46,559 nt of DNA. Source: Planctomycetales bacterium. Lineage in GTDB: Bacteria > Planctomycetota > Planctomycetia > Isosphaerales > Isosphaeraceae. Of the stretch, positions 27,174 to 36,581 are shown in pieces. Where the stretch lies: positions 1 to 46,559 of the forward strand of contig DAIDHB010000092.1 of assembly GCA_027452145.1 (NCBI GenBank), in the 5' to 3' direction. The notes under the pieces were generated by a model, which saw only the letters and a program-made list of their open reading frames with translations, searched no databases and was not told the origin of the DNA. Each line of letters starts with the position of its first letter. Position 1 is the stretch's first letter. The position numbers were made by a program, and so were the translations under genes.

Positions 27174-29252
27174 ATGCCTCGGATAGCCTTCCGTCCGCTG
27201 GTGCTCATCGCGGTCCTGGCCTTGATGGCCGTCGTCGGTGCGCAGGCCCCCGCGCCACAGCCCGAGGATCAGGAGATCGCGCGGGAGGTGGTCGATCTGG
27301 TCGAGAAGAATCACATGGCCCATCCGCGGATCGACGACGCGATTGCGGCCAGGTGGTGCGACAACTACATCAAGAAGCTGGATCCGCAGAAGTACAACTT
27401 CCTTAAGTCGGACGTGGCCGAGTTCCGCAAGGAGGCCGCGACCCTCGACGACCAGATCCGCAAGGGGAACATCGACTTCGCCAGGAAGGTCTTCAACCGC
27501 TTCCTCGAGCGGAACGACGAGCGATTCCACACCGAGCTCGACCTGCTCAAGCAGAAGTTCGACTTCAAGGTCGATGAGTCGTTCAACGACGACTTCGAGC
27601 ACATGGACTTCCCGGCCGACCGCGCCGAGGCCGACGCTCGCCTGCGGAAGAAGGTCAAGCTCGACCTCCTCTTCACCAAGGTCGTCGGTGACCAGACCGA
27701 GGCCGAGGCCATCCGCAAGCTGACGATCCGCTATCGCGACCTGAACCGGATGTTCCATCAGTTCGATTCGGGCGACCTGCTCGGTTACTACCTGAGCAGC
27801 CTGACCGAGACCTTCGACCCCCACTCGGCCTACCTGAACCAGAAGGACCTCGAAGACCTTCTCAACCAGTCGCTGCACCTCCAGCTCGAGGGCATCGGCG
27901 CCTCGCTGCGGTCCGAAGACGGTTATGCCGTGGTCCAGGAGGTCGTTCCGGGCATGGCGGCCGACAAGGACGGCCGTCTCCAGCCCGAGGACAAGATCAT
28001 CGGGATTCAGAAGGAGAACGGCGAGGAGATCGACCTCGTCGAGAAGAAACTCAACGACGTCGTCCGCTACATCCGCGGCCCGCGGGGCACGAAGGTCAAG
28101 CTGATCGTGCAGCCGGAGGGGAGCAAGGAGCGGAAGATTTACGAGCTGACTCGCGAGCGAATCGAGCTCAAGGAGCAGCACGCCAAGGGCAAGATCATCG
28201 AGGCCAAGGCCGCGGCCGGCAAGACCTACAAGATCGGTATTATTAGCCTCCCGACATTCTACGGCGACACCATGGCCATGCTCCGCGGAGAGCCGGACGC
28301 GGTCAGTGCCACAACGGATTGCCGAAAGATCCTCGAGGGCTTCCGCAAGTCGGGCGTCGAGGCGGTCGTGATGGACCTCCGCGGCAACGGCGGCGGCCTG
28401 CTCGAGGAGGCCAAGACCCTCTCCGGGTTGTTCATCGACACCGGCCCGGTCGTCCAGGTCAAGGAAGTCCTCGGCGTGAAGCACCTGGATGACGACGACG
28501 AGGGCATGGCCTGGAACGGCCCGCTCGTCGTCCTGATCGACAAGGCCAGCGCCAGCGCGTCCGAGATCTTCGCCGGCGTGATCAAGGACTACGGCCGCGG
28601 GCTGATCATCGGCGACGCCAGCACCTTCGGCAAGGGCACCGTGCAGAGCATCGTGCCGATCCAGGATCATTCTCGCCGCCGCTTCTTCGGCAACCCCGAG
28701 CCGAAGCGCGGCGCGCTGAAGCTCACGATCCAGCAGTTTTTCCGCGCCAACGGCGACAGCACGCAGATCAACGGCGTCAAGCCGCACATCCACATCCCCT
28801 CGATCCTGGATCACCGCGACTTCGGCGAGAGCAAGATGGACAACGCGGTGCGGTTCGAGCGAGTGGAGGCCCTGCCGCACGACGAATATCACGGCGTGCC
28901 CGACGACCTCATCGCCCAGCTCAACCAGAGGTCCGAGCAGCGGCGCAAGGAGGACCCCAAGTTCCGCAAGCTCGACGACCAGATCAAGAAGTACGTCGAA
29001 CGCAAGGCCCGCCATGAGATCTCGCTCAGCGAGGCGAAGTTCCGCTCCGAGTACATCCCCGAGGACGGGGATGAAAAGGCCGCCGACGAGAAGGCCAAGA
29101 AGGACCGCAAGAAGAAGAAATACACCGAGCGGGAGATCTGGCCCAACGATTTCTACAACGACGAGGTCATCCGGATCGTCACCGACTACCTGAGCCTCGG
29201 CTCAAAAGTCCTGGCCGCCGCTCAGGAACGGGCGAAGCTCGCCGGTCAATAA
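27174..29252 (+). CDS. prc: Prc/Tsp-type carboxy-terminal processing protease (S41A)
   Basis: A 692-residue exported protease. It begins with a signal peptide (MPRIAFRPLVLIAVLALMAV, cleavage likely after GAQA), then a long helical N-terminal domain (RWCDNYIKKLDPQKYNFLKS), a PDZ domain (EGIGASLRSEDGYAVVQEV and GMAADKDGRLQPEDKIIGI), the S41 catalytic core with Ser461 in DKASASASEIFAG and Lys487 in FGKGTVQS, and a Lys/Glu-rich C-terminal domain (DUF3340-like). This order matches E. coli Prc/Tsp, which degrades periplasmic proteins from their C-termini. The start at 27174 has AGGAA upstream; an upstream in-frame ATG (27108) would bury the signal peptide. A terminator follows. Confidence 0.95.
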   Translation: MPRIAFRPLVLIAVLALMAVVGAQAPAPQPEDQEIAREVVDLVEKNHMAHPRIDDAIAARWCDNYIKKLDPQKYNFLKSDVAEFRKEAATLDDQIRKGNIDFARKVFNRFLERNDERFHTELDLLKQKFDFKVDESFNDDFEHMDFPADRAEADARLRKKVKLDLLFTKVVGDQTEAEAIRKLTIRYRDLNRMFHQFDSGDLLGYYLSSLTETFDPHSAYLNQKDLEDLLNQSLHLQLEGIGASLRSEDGYAVVQEVVPGMAADKDGRLQPEDKIIGIQKENGEEIDLVEKKLNDVVRYIRGPRGTKVKLIVQPEGSKERKIYELTRERIELKEQHAKGKIIEAKAAAGKTYKIGIISLPTFYGDTMAMLRGEPDAVSATTDCRKILEGFRKSGVEAVVMDLRGNGGGLLEEAKTLSGLFIDTGPVVQVKEVLGVKHLDDDDEGMAWNGPLVVLIDKASASASEIFAGVIKDYGRGLIIGDASTFGKGTVQSIVPIQDHSRRRFFGNPEPKRGALKLTIQQFFRANGDSTQINGVKPHIHIPSILDHRDFGESKMDNAVRFERVEALPHDEYHGVPDDLIAQLNQRSEQRRKEDPKFRKLDDQIKKYVERKARHEISLSEAKFRSEYIPEDGDEKAADEKAKKDRKKKKYTEREIWPNDFYNDEVIRIVTDYLSLGSKVLAAAQERAKLAGQ

Positions 29253-29302
29253 CATCGACGAGCCAACGTCCGATCGATCGATCGATCGATTCCGCCTCCA
29301 CG

Positions 29303-29330
29303 AACGCCCCGCGCCACCGCGCGGGGCGTT
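29303..29330 (+). terminator. Rho-independent terminator after the prc gene
   Basis: Perfect 12-base arms (29303-29314 and 29319-29330) around a 4-base loop, followed by CTCATTT. It sits 51 bp past the protease stop, after a short GATC tetranucleotide run (about 29272-29291). Confidence 0.8.
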
Positions 29331-29371
29331 CTCATTTGCGGAATCGCTGTGATCTGGGCGGAGCGTCCAGG

Positions 29372-29522
29372 CGAACCGGCGACGTCAGTCGCCGGGTGAT
29401 TCAGCCACGGCCGGCAGGACCGCCGCACAGAGGGACCCGGCGACTCACGTCGCCGGTTCGCCTTGGCTCACCCTCCGAGGGCGGCCGATCGCATCGACCC
29501 GGCGACTGACGTCGCGGGTTTC
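29372..29522. repeat. Three copies of a 26-bp palindromic repeat
   Basis: The unit is ACCCGGCGACTSACGTCGCC then GGTTCG. Copy 1 (29372-29397) is inverted, copy 2 (29435-29460) is direct, and copy 3 (29497-29522) is direct with a degenerate end. Starts are spaced 63 and 62 bp apart with unrelated GC-rich spacers. Each unit can form a GGCGACT/AGTCGCC-type hairpin. The stretch 29253-29641 otherwise holds only the terminator and no gene. It does not look like CRISPR: the units are self-palindromic, one is inverted, and there are only three. Confidence 0.7.
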
Positions 29523-29641
29523 CCGGTTCGTTGCGAGGCTGCCCGCAGCCGGGACACGGGAGCCAGACCAGGATCTTCTGGACATCCCCCGCGGTCCGGC
29601 GACCGGAAACGAAGCCGGCGGCCGGACCGCGACGCGATCGA

Positions 29642-31600
29642 TCAGCCCTGGATGGCGTTCGTACGGCCAAGCGCGATGTCAAAGTCGCCGACCGCCGGGA
29701 CCAGCATGGCCAGGATCGCGAAACCGTACACGCCGGCACTGACGAGAAAGGCCGCCATCAGGTCGCCGTTCACCAGGCTGATGATGCAGTAGAACGTCCA
29801 GAACGGCGTGAGAAGCGCGACGAGAGCGATGGCGTTCGACGGATTTCTCGCGCCCAGCGAGCCGAACAGGGCGACGCTGCCGGCCCCTATGAAGATCATG
29901 AAGCTGAGCAACTGGCGGCCGAACTCCCGATCCGAAAGTGCGATCAGGAACGAGCACAGCAGGATGCCGACCATCAGGAAGAAGATCGTGCCCAGGCTGT
30001 TGGCCACCGCGGTTCGGCTGCTTGTGTACGTGATCGCCGAATGCAGCCCGAGCATCGCCGAGAAGTGGCAGAGGAGGCCGAAATCCAGCAGGAAGAAGGT
30101 CAGGTTCTCGCCGGACAGCAGGTTCATGACACACATGCCTACGGCCGTGATGACCGGCAGGAGGATCATCTCCTTGCTGTTGTACAGGACCCCGTAGAGC
30201 TTCCCGTAGATGAACTCCTTCGGGCTCAGCTCGGTGACGAGCAGCAGGTCCAGCGCACCGGTATCGCGTTCGCTCGTCAGCGCGGTGACGCCCTGTGCGT
30301 TGATCAGGACGAAGCTAAGGATCGTCAGTCCGACAGGGATCAGGACGAGCCCGGAGCCGAGCGGGTTCTCCCGCCCCTGGCCAAGATGGAAGAACAGCCC
30401 CATGCCCATCAGGAATAGCAGGATGTAGACCCCCTTCACGATCAGGGGCCGGCCGCCGTAGGCGCGGGTCATCAGCTCGCGCCAGAGGATGGGATTCGAC
30501 CACGCATGCCGATAGGGCCGCGCCGCCGGCGCGATCCGGCGGTGGGTGCGTCGGGGGATGTGCAGCTCGATGGTCGACTGACCCTCGGCGGGCTGTCCCC
30601 CTTCGTCCTCGGGCGGCCCGACTGCCATCGCCACGCCCCCGGATGACTCGAGCCGAGCCAGCCCGTCCGCGGCATCCCCGCCGCCCGCCTCGCGCGTCCG
30701 GGCGTAGGCGACGGCAGCCGCCGGGACCGCCGCCTCCTCCTCGACCTCGATGATCCCTTCGGACGACTCGACCTCCTCGTGCTCGCGGAGCTCGCGCGGT
30801 TCGTTACGGCCCGGGTTCCACTTCCGCAGCTTCCAGGTGCCGAACGCCACCAGGCACGCCGCGAACGTCAGGCGGCACGTGATGTAGACGATGCTCGTGG
30901 TCCGCACGACCCGACCAATCTGCTCGGCACGCGGGTACAGGACCGACAGCATGGCGCGGTAGGGATTGAGCACCTCCACCAGCGGGACGCCGAGGAACAC
31001 GGCGTTGGGATACGCCAGGGCAATGGCCTCGACCCCCGCCACCGAGAAAACGACCATCAGGATCGTGAGCGAGATCGACTGGAAAGTCCGGTCCCGCCAG
31101 AGTGCAATCAAAAGCCCCAGCGCACCGCCGGCGATCCCGGACGCCGCCGTGACGAGGAAGAGGTTCGCCACCTGGGCGAACGAGATGCCGCCGAACAGCG
31201 TACAGATCATCATCAGCCCGACGCTGGCGGCCAGGATCGTGAGGACGTTCAGAAGACCCGCGACGAGTTTGCCCAGCACAATCTCCAGGTCCGAGAGGTC
31301 GGTCATCAACAGCAGGTTCAGCGTGCGCCGGTCCTTCTCGTAGGCGACGGCCGCCGCGGTGAACAGGGGGGCGAAGAAGAGCATGAGCGTCAACTGGAGG
31401 ATCGCGAAGATCAGGTAGAGCAACCCCCCGAACCGCGCCAGGACGCCGACTTCACGAATCGTCTGCCAGCCGATCAACGACTGCCAGGCCGTCCACATCA
31501 GGATGAACAGGACCGACGAGAATGATGCGCGGCCGAGATAATAGCGCCACGAGAGGGGGGCCGTGAGCACCTCCCGCGCGATGATGGGTCCCGCAAACAA
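29642..31600 (-). CDS. ABC-2 type permease with two membrane halves
   Basis: About 652 residues. Two similar membrane blocks, each of about six helices, are joined by an acidic Ala/Glu-rich cytoplasmic linker (about residues 270-370). Each half begins with a PI(IA/LW)RE motif (GPIIAREVLTAPL and NPILWRELMTRAY) and has a family-typical segment (EKDRRTLNLLLMTDLSDLEI and SERDTGALDLLLVTELSPKE). It is thus a tandem ABC-2 exporter permease, probably for lipid or polysaccharide export or gliding-type functions; no ATPase is adjacent in the window. TTG 31600 is preceded by GGAGGATCGTCC; GTG 31627 is the annotated-style alternative but has no RBS. Confidence 0.8.
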   Translation of the reverse strand: MFAGPIIAREVLTAPLSWRYYLGRASFSSVLFILMWTAWQSLIGWQTIREVGVLARFGGLLYLIFAILQLTLMLFFAPLFTAAAVAYEKDRRTLNLLLMTDLSDLEIVLGKLVAGLLNVLTILAASVGLMMICTLFGGISFAQVANLFLVTAASGIAGGALGLLIALWRDRTFQSISLTILMVVFSVAGVEAIALAYPNAVFLGVPLVEVLNPYRAMLSVLYPRAEQIGRVVRTTSIVYITCRLTFAACLVAFGTWKLRKWNPGRNEPRELREHEEVESSEGIIEVEEEAAVPAAAVAYARTREAGGGDAADGLARLESSGGVAMAVGPPEDEGGQPAEGQSTIELHIPRRTHRRIAPAARPYRHAWSNPILWRELMTRAYGGRPLIVKGVYILLFLMGMGLFFHLGQGRENPLGSGLVLIPVGLTILSFVLINAQGVTALTSERDTGALDLLLVTELSPKEFIYGKLYGVLYNSKEMILLPVITAVGMCVMNLLSGENLTFFLLDFGLLCHFSAMLGLHSAITYTSSRTAVANSLGTIFFLMVGILLCSFLIALSDREFGRQLLSFMIFIGAGSVALFGSLGARNPSNAIALVALLTPFWTFYCIISLVNGDLMAAFLVSAGVYGFAILAMLVPAVGDFDIALGRTNAIQG

Positions 31601-31880
31601 GGACGATCCTCCAACAGAAGCGATCACCAGGTGGGAGAGGCGGCCGGGGGAAGCGGCACAACCACGCCGTGGCCGCCACCGCAGGCATCCAGGCGTGACC
31701 GCGTGAACGGTCGATCCGTCCGGTTCACGGCGCGGAGCTTCAGCCTGAATACGATCCCCGTGCCCGGTCGGTTCGTCGAACCGAGGGATTTCCCGAAGAT
31801 CGTATCAGTCTACCAGACGGCCGGAGCCCGCACCAAGTCCGGCGACGTGGCGGCGAGCCGGGGCCGACCCGAGCCTTGAT

Positions 31881-32177
31881 CTAGCCTCCGGCGATGGCCC
31901 CGACGATGAGGAAGGGTTCGACTCCCGAGGCCACCGCCTCGGGCAAGGGAGCGTCCGGGCGCTCCAGCGACAGGTCCTCCGCGCACGCGAAGAACCGCAG
32001 GAGCGGGCGCCGGCGCTGCGTGGCATGGTCGCGGATCGTCCCGCGGAGCGCCGGGTAGCGGGCCTCCAGGGCATCGAGGATCGAGCGGAGCGTCACCGCG
32101 CCGTGGATCTCGAGCCCCACCTCGCCCTCGACCCGGGCGAGGGTGCGCAGGTGATGAGGAAGGATGACGCGGATCAT
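31881..32177 (-). CDS. MoaD/ThiS-family beta-grasp protein ending in Gly-Gly
   Basis: A 98-residue protein with the ubiquitin-like beta-grasp pattern: [52 protein letters not shown], and [12 protein letters not shown] at the very C-terminus. The free terminal Gly-Gly is the residue pair that is adenylated and thiocarboxylated in MoaD and ThiS sulfur carriers. No MoeB/ThiF, MoaE or ThiG is nearby, so its sulfur-transfer partner would lie elsewhere. Its ATG overlaps the TGA of the upstream BNR-propeller gene (ATGA at 32174-32177), so the two are translationally coupled. The role is not known. Confidence 0.85.
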   Translation of the reverse strand: MIRVILPHHLRTLARVEGEVGLEIHGAVTLRSILDALEARYPALRGTIRDHATQRRRPLLRFFACAEDLSLERPDAPLPEAVASGVEPFLIVGAIAGG

Positions 32178-33289
32178 GGCAACGTCTGCACCTCGACCGA
32201 AAGGACGCCCGGCAGGTCGCGAACGATCGGCGCCCAGGTGTCGCCGGAATCGGCCGACGCATAGACCTGGCCGCCCGTCGTGCCGAAATACACCCCGCAC
32301 GAATCCAGCGAGTCGATGGCCATGGCTCCGCGAAGCACGTTGACGTAACAGTCCTTCTGCGGCAGTCCGACCGTGAGCGGCTCCCACTCGTTGCCGCCCA
32401 CGCGGCTGCGATAGACGGTCAGCTTTCCGTCGAGCGGGAAGTGCTCCGAGTCGCTCTTGATCGGCACGACGTACACCGTCTCAGGTTCGTGGGCATGAAT
32501 GCCGAGCGCGAACCCGAAGTCCGTCGGCAGGTTTCCACTGACCTCGCGCCACGACTCGCCCCCGTCGTCGCTGCGCATCACGTCCCAGTGCTTCTGCATG
32601 AAAAGGACGTCGGGCCGGGACGGATGAAAGGCGATCCGGTGGACGCAGTGCCCCACCTCGGCATTCGGGACCGGCATGAAATTCGAGACCAACCCCCGAT
32701 TGATCGGGCGCCAGGTCGCGCCGTCGTCGTCGGAGCGAAAGGCCCCGGCGGCCGAGATTGCGATGTAGATCCGGCCGGGATGGACCGGGTCCAGCAGGAT
32801 GGTATGCAGCCCCATTCCGCCGCCTCCGGGCTGCCAGCGCGTTCCGGAGTCGTGGCACCGCATCCCGCGCCGCTCACGCCAGGTCTGGCCTCCGTCATCG
32901 GAGACGAACATCGCCGCATCCTCGACCCCGGCGTAAACCACGTCCGGGTTGGTCAGAGAGGGCTCGAGGTGCCACACGCGCTTGAATTTCCAGGGGTGTT
33001 GCTGGTCGTCGTGCCCGAGGTGGGTACCGATCTCGCCGTCATACCGGAACTCGTTCCCGACCGGCGCCCACGTCTTGCCCCCGTCGTCGGAGCGCTGAAT
33101 CATCTGCCCGAACCAGGCGGTCGACTGCGAGGCGTACAGTCGGTCCGGATCCACGGGCGAGCCCTTGACGTGGTAGATCTCCCACCCCGCGAAATGAGGG
33201 CCGCTGACCTCCCATCGATCCCGACGCGCATCCGACGTGATGATGAAGGCGCCCTTCCGCGTACCGACCAGCACTCGCACCGCGCTCAT
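32174..33289 (-). CDS. BNR/Asp-box beta-propeller protein (sialidase-like)
   Basis: A 371-residue beta-propeller. Asp-box motifs occur five times: [44 protein letters not shown] and [11 protein letters not shown]. The N-terminus [20 protein letters not shown] has no signal peptide, so the protein looks cytoplasmic, unlike secreted sialidases. It is usually annotated exo-alpha-sialidase or WD40/YVTN-like, but I see no conserved Arg triad or catalytic Tyr/Glu pair that would support sialidase activity. ATG 33289 is preceded by GGAAGGAGCGAGG. Its stop overlaps the start of a MoaD-like gene. A cytoplasmic propeller paired with a ubiquitin-like protein suggests a shared complex, which is inference. 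Confidence 0.85.
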   Translation of the reverse strand: MSAVRVLVGTRKGAFIITSDARRDRWEVSGPHFAGWEIYHVKGSPVDPDRLYASQSTAWFGQMIQRSDDGGKTWAPVGNEFRYDGEIGTHLGHDDQQHPWKFKRVWHLEPSLTNPDVVYAGVEDAAMFVSDDGGQTWRERRGMRCHDSGTRWQPGGGGMGLHTILLDPVHPGRIYIAISAAGAFRSDDDGATWRPINRGLVSNFMPVPNAEVGHCVHRIAFHPSRPDVLFMQKHWDVMRSDDGGESWREVSGNLPTDFGFALGIHAHEPETVYVVPIKSDSEHFPLDGKLTVYRSRVGGNEWEPLTVGLPQKDCYVNVLRGAMAIDSLDSCGVYFGTTGGQVYASADSGDTWAPIVRDLPGVLSVEVQTLP

Positions 33290-33538
33290 TCCTCGCTCCT
33301 TCCATATAGAGGAGGGTACAGACCGAGCTCTCGCGGCCGCGTCGATCCTCGTTCGGGACGCACCCCGGGATCGGGCCGGGCGACATCCTAGCGTCTAGTG
33401 TCTCCCCGTCCAGGTCAATTCCCGGATTTTCAGATTCCCGGGTCCGGCTTGCGCGATGATGCCGCCCATCGGACCGGTCCCCTGTGGACGCGCCGGGGTC
33501 GGATCCAGTCGAGCCCCAGAGCTAGCTGGGCGACCCGA

Positions 33539-36500
33539 TCAGGACAGCGCCACCTCGACCCGCGCGAGCTCGTGAGGCGTCAGGTCGACGTACACCCCCT
33601 CGCCTTCGACCGAGAGGTCGACGATCGTCTCGCCCAGGAAGTCCGCCTGGCGAGCCCAGGTCGGGTTGCGGAACAGCCGGAGCCGGCATCGGCCCGACTG
33701 GCCGGCGGTCTCGAGGAGGTGGAAGACAAGTCCCCAGCCGCGGTCCCCGCAGTTCTCCAGGAACTCGACGCGCGAGATCGCGACGTTCTGTCGATCGATC
33801 CGGGCCAGCCAGCCTGCGGCTCCCGAGGTCAGGGCCGCCTCCGGGCAGGCGACGACCGCCGCGGGCGTCAGGATGTCCTGAGCGGCGTGGAACGGGTGCT
33901 CCTGGTCGAGCACGACGCCGACCTCGAACGAGCGGCAGGTCTCGGCGCCGGCGATCAGCAGGGTGTCGAGCATCCGGCCGCCCTGCTTGCGATGGTGGGC
34001 CAGGCCGCCGAAGAGGAGGGCCGTCCGCTGCGTCCGGGTCGTGATATCGAGCGCGTCGGGCGTCTCGGGCCGGTCGAGCTCGGTCATCTCGGGCGTCCAG
34101 AGCACCGTACGCCGGAGCATCGAATTCGCATCGGGCCATGCCCAGCGACAACCGAGATAGGCCGACCACGGGTCGCTTCTCGAGGCATGGTCGAGCCAGG
34201 CCGGGTCGAGCTCGCTCAGGGTGATCTGGATCTCCAGGATGGGCCGCCCGGCCCAAAGTCGATAGCGCTGGCGGAACGACGCCAGCTTGTTCCCATCCGC
34301 CGGATCCAGGATCCGGCCGATCGCCGTGCCCTGGACGAGCGCCGGCCCGGCGAAGTCAACCTCGAACTGATCGACCCGCATCTGCGACGCGACCGGCTTG
34401 CCAGACGCGTCCAAAAGCCCGTGGACCACCAGTTGCTGGCCGAGCCGTGGCGAAGGTTCGTCCGGCGCGGCGATGCTGCGCAGGCCGCCGGTCGTCGCGT
34501 CGACCTCGACCGCGATCGACTCGTTCCTCAGCTCGCGTCCCCTGGCCGAGACTGCCCCCGACGCCGCCGCCGGCCGCGCGGGGTCGGTCGCGGCGGGGAC
34601 CCAGGCGTATCCATAGGGCGCGAGCTCGACGACGGCGAAAACACCCTCGTCCGTGAGCTGTGCCGCGCGCAGCGCTCCGTCAGGTCGCAGGTCGGGCGAT
34701 GACTCGGGCAGGGGCACCGCGACTCGGCGAGGGATCCCCAGCGTGTTGATGACAAGATAGCCCTGAGGACCGGCGCCGGCCGTCGAGGCCGGACCACGGA
34801 CGATCCGGTCGGCCAGCGCCGACGACCATGCCGGAAGGGCCGCGTCGAGCGAGCGTTCCGCCTCTTCGGGCCGGCGGAGCTCGATCTGCTCCTCGATCGT
34901 GCGGGTCGGAGGCAGATCTGCCGGCACCTCCGGAGACGCCGCTTCCCCCGCCGCCACCGAGGCGATCGCTCGGGCGAACGCCTCGAGGGCGCGGGTCGCG
35001 TCCAGCCGTCCGCGCAGGCGGCCGTGACGGGCCAGCCAGGAGACCGGCTGTTTGTCGCCCCGGGCCACGGCCTGGGCCAGGTACGGCGTGGCGTAGGAGT
35101 CGGGCTCGGGTCGGAACGTCTCGTAAGGCCGGTCGGTCAGGTGGAAGTAGTCGCCGAGCGTCGTCCAGCGCAGGAGGACCGGCGAGTACGTCGCCACTCG
35201 CCTGAGGTCGGCGTACCAGCCCGCGACCGGGCTGGGCCAGCGCACGACGGGGATCGTCGCGACGTGATCGTCGCGCATCGTCGCGGCTAACCGCCAGCCG
35301 AAGCGCCAGCCCTGCGACGCGCGATCGACGGCGATCGGCGCCCGCATCAGCGTTTCGAGGTTGCTCCCTTCAGGGGCCTCCCAGAGGCGCTTGGTCTCCG
35401 GCCGCAGGGGAAACCGCCCGGTGTCGAAGGCCATGTGAACGGCGTAGCGGATGCCGAACCGGCGGGCGACCTGGGGAAGCTGCACGAAGAGCCCGAAACG
35501 GCGGCGGGCGAACGTCTCGACGCTCCGGTCGTCGAGGTGCGCGCGGTAGGCATCGCCGCCGCGAGCGAATTGCCAGAGGATCGACTCGAGCGGCAGCAGC
35601 GGTTCCTCGGCCTCGAGGTACGCCCCTCCGGCCACGTCGACCCAGCCGTCGGCGATCGCCTGCCGCAGCGCCGCCATGCCTTCCGGATCGGCCTCGGCCT
35701 GCACCTCGACGGCCCGGCCCGGAGCGATGAATGTCAGCGGCGCCTGGGTCGCCAGCGGCTCAGCCAGGACCCCGCCCGCCATCGAAGCATCCAGCAGGCA
35801 GAGATCCAGCAGATAGGCGTCGACTGGGTAGAAGCGCTCGCGAGCCTGGGTGAGGACCTCGAAGGCGGCGCGGAGGCGGTTGGTGGCGGCAGGAGCGTCG
35901 CCGACCCGCCAGGCATGCGCGCCGGCTGCTACCTCGCGCCAGAGGCTCTCGCGATCCACCTCCTGCGAGTGCCCCATCGCCGTCGTCAGGTCGCGGAGGA
36001 TCCACCAGGCCGTTCCGAGCGCGAGGAAGTCGGCCGCGGTCGCGTCGGTCGCGGTCGCGTCGGTCGAGGCGCCGGGGGCGCCATCGTCGCCGAGCCGGCC
36101 CAGGATGAGGCGAATCAGCTCCCCGCGATCGATCCCCGATTCGACGACGACCGCGCCGGCATCCTCGCACTGCGTGCGATATCCCGACGGCAAGAGCTCG
36201 CCGGCCCCGGAGGGAAAGATCCTGACCTCGCGCGCAGCCGGCGGCGTGGGCGACTCGATCGGCTCGATTCGTGGCAACGCCGCCAGGCGATCCAGCAGCG
36301 ATGGGTGCCACATCGCCGAGGCAGAACACCAGACGGCCTGCGCCAGTTCCTCGCTGGCCGATGCGGGCGGCTCCAGCCCGTCGTGCGGCAGCATCGCGAC
36401 CAGCGTCCAGTCGCCCGTTCGCTCCGGCTCGGGGGCGGATACCGGCTCGGCTACGGGCTCACTCTCGTAAGCCGGCGATTCCTCCGCCATGGCGGCGCCG

Positions 36501-36577
36501 TCCCCCAGGCCGGGGTCGGACGGTTCGGTCGCTGGATCGGGCAAGAGCCCCTCGCTTTCCGGTACGGGCGGGTTCAT
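33539..36577 (-). CDS. Very large GH38-like protein (alpha-mannosidase fold)
   Basis: A 1012-residue protein without a signal peptide. The first about 55 residues are Pro/Glu-rich. About 60-560 resembles the N-terminal barrel and helical domain of GH38 alpha-mannosidases (LPQVARRFGIRYAVHMAFDT, GSNLETLMRAPIAVD). The C-terminal about 330 residues look like the GH38 beta-sandwich (ELRNESIAVEVDATTGGLRS, FRQRYRLWAGRPILEIQITL). I could not identify the usual metal-binding His/Asp pair at the N-terminus, so activity is uncertain. It contains an ATDATATDATAADFLALG stretch that looks like recent local duplication. Its ATG lies 4 bp after the YceH stop and its RBS (GGGAG) is inside YceH, so the two are coupled. 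Confidence 0.55.
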   Translation of the reverse strand: MNPPVPESEGLLPDPATEPSDPGLGDGAAMAEESPAYESEPVAEPVSAPEPERTGDWTLVAMLPHDGLEPPASASEELAQAVWCSASAMWHPSLLDRLAALPRIEPIESPTPPAAREVRIFPSGAGELLPSGYRTQCEDAGAVVVESGIDRGELIRLILGRLGDDGAPGASTDATATDATAADFLALGTAWWILRDLTTAMGHSQEVDRESLWREVAAGAHAWRVGDAPAATNRLRAAFEVLTQARERFYPVDAYLLDLCLLDASMAGGVLAEPLATQAPLTFIAPGRAVEVQAEADPEGMAALRQAIADGWVDVAGGAYLEAEEPLLPLESILWQFARGGDAYRAHLDDRSVETFARRRFGLFVQLPQVARRFGIRYAVHMAFDTGRFPLRPETKRLWEAPEGSNLETLMRAPIAVDRASQGWRFGWRLAATMRDDHVATIPVVRWPSPVAGWYADLRRVATYSPVLLRWTTLGDYFHLTDRPYETFRPEPDSYATPYLAQAVARGDKQPVSWLARHGRLRGRLDATRALEAFARAIASVAAGEAASPEVPADLPPTRTIEEQIELRRPEEAERSLDAALPAWSSALADRIVRGPASTAGAGPQGYLVINTLGIPRRVAVPLPESSPDLRPDGALRAAQLTDEGVFAVVELAPYGYAWVPAATDPARPAAASGAVSARGRELRNESIAVEVDATTGGLRSIAAPDEPSPRLGQQLVVHGLLDASGKPVASQMRVDQFEVDFAGPALVQGTAIGRILDPADGNKLASFRQRYRLWAGRPILEIQITLSELDPAWLDHASRSDPWSAYLGCRWAWPDANSMLRRTVLWTPEMTELDRPETPDALDITTRTQRTALLFGGLAHHRKQGGRMLDTLLIAGAETCRSFEVGVVLDQEHPFHAAQDILTPAAVVACPEAALTSGAAGWLARIDRQNVAISRVEFLENCGDRGWGLVFHLLETAGQSGRCRLRLFRNPTWARQADFLGETIVDLSVEGEGVYVDLTPHELARVEVALS

Positions 36578-36581
36578 CCGG

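Noticed and set aside
27114..29015. 633-codon - strand open frame opposite the S41 protease
   Set aside because: Shadow of the protease, Leu/Val/Glu/Asp-rich without protein-like order.
29372..29522. CRISPR array
   Set aside because: Only three units, one inverted, each self-palindromic, and no cas genes.
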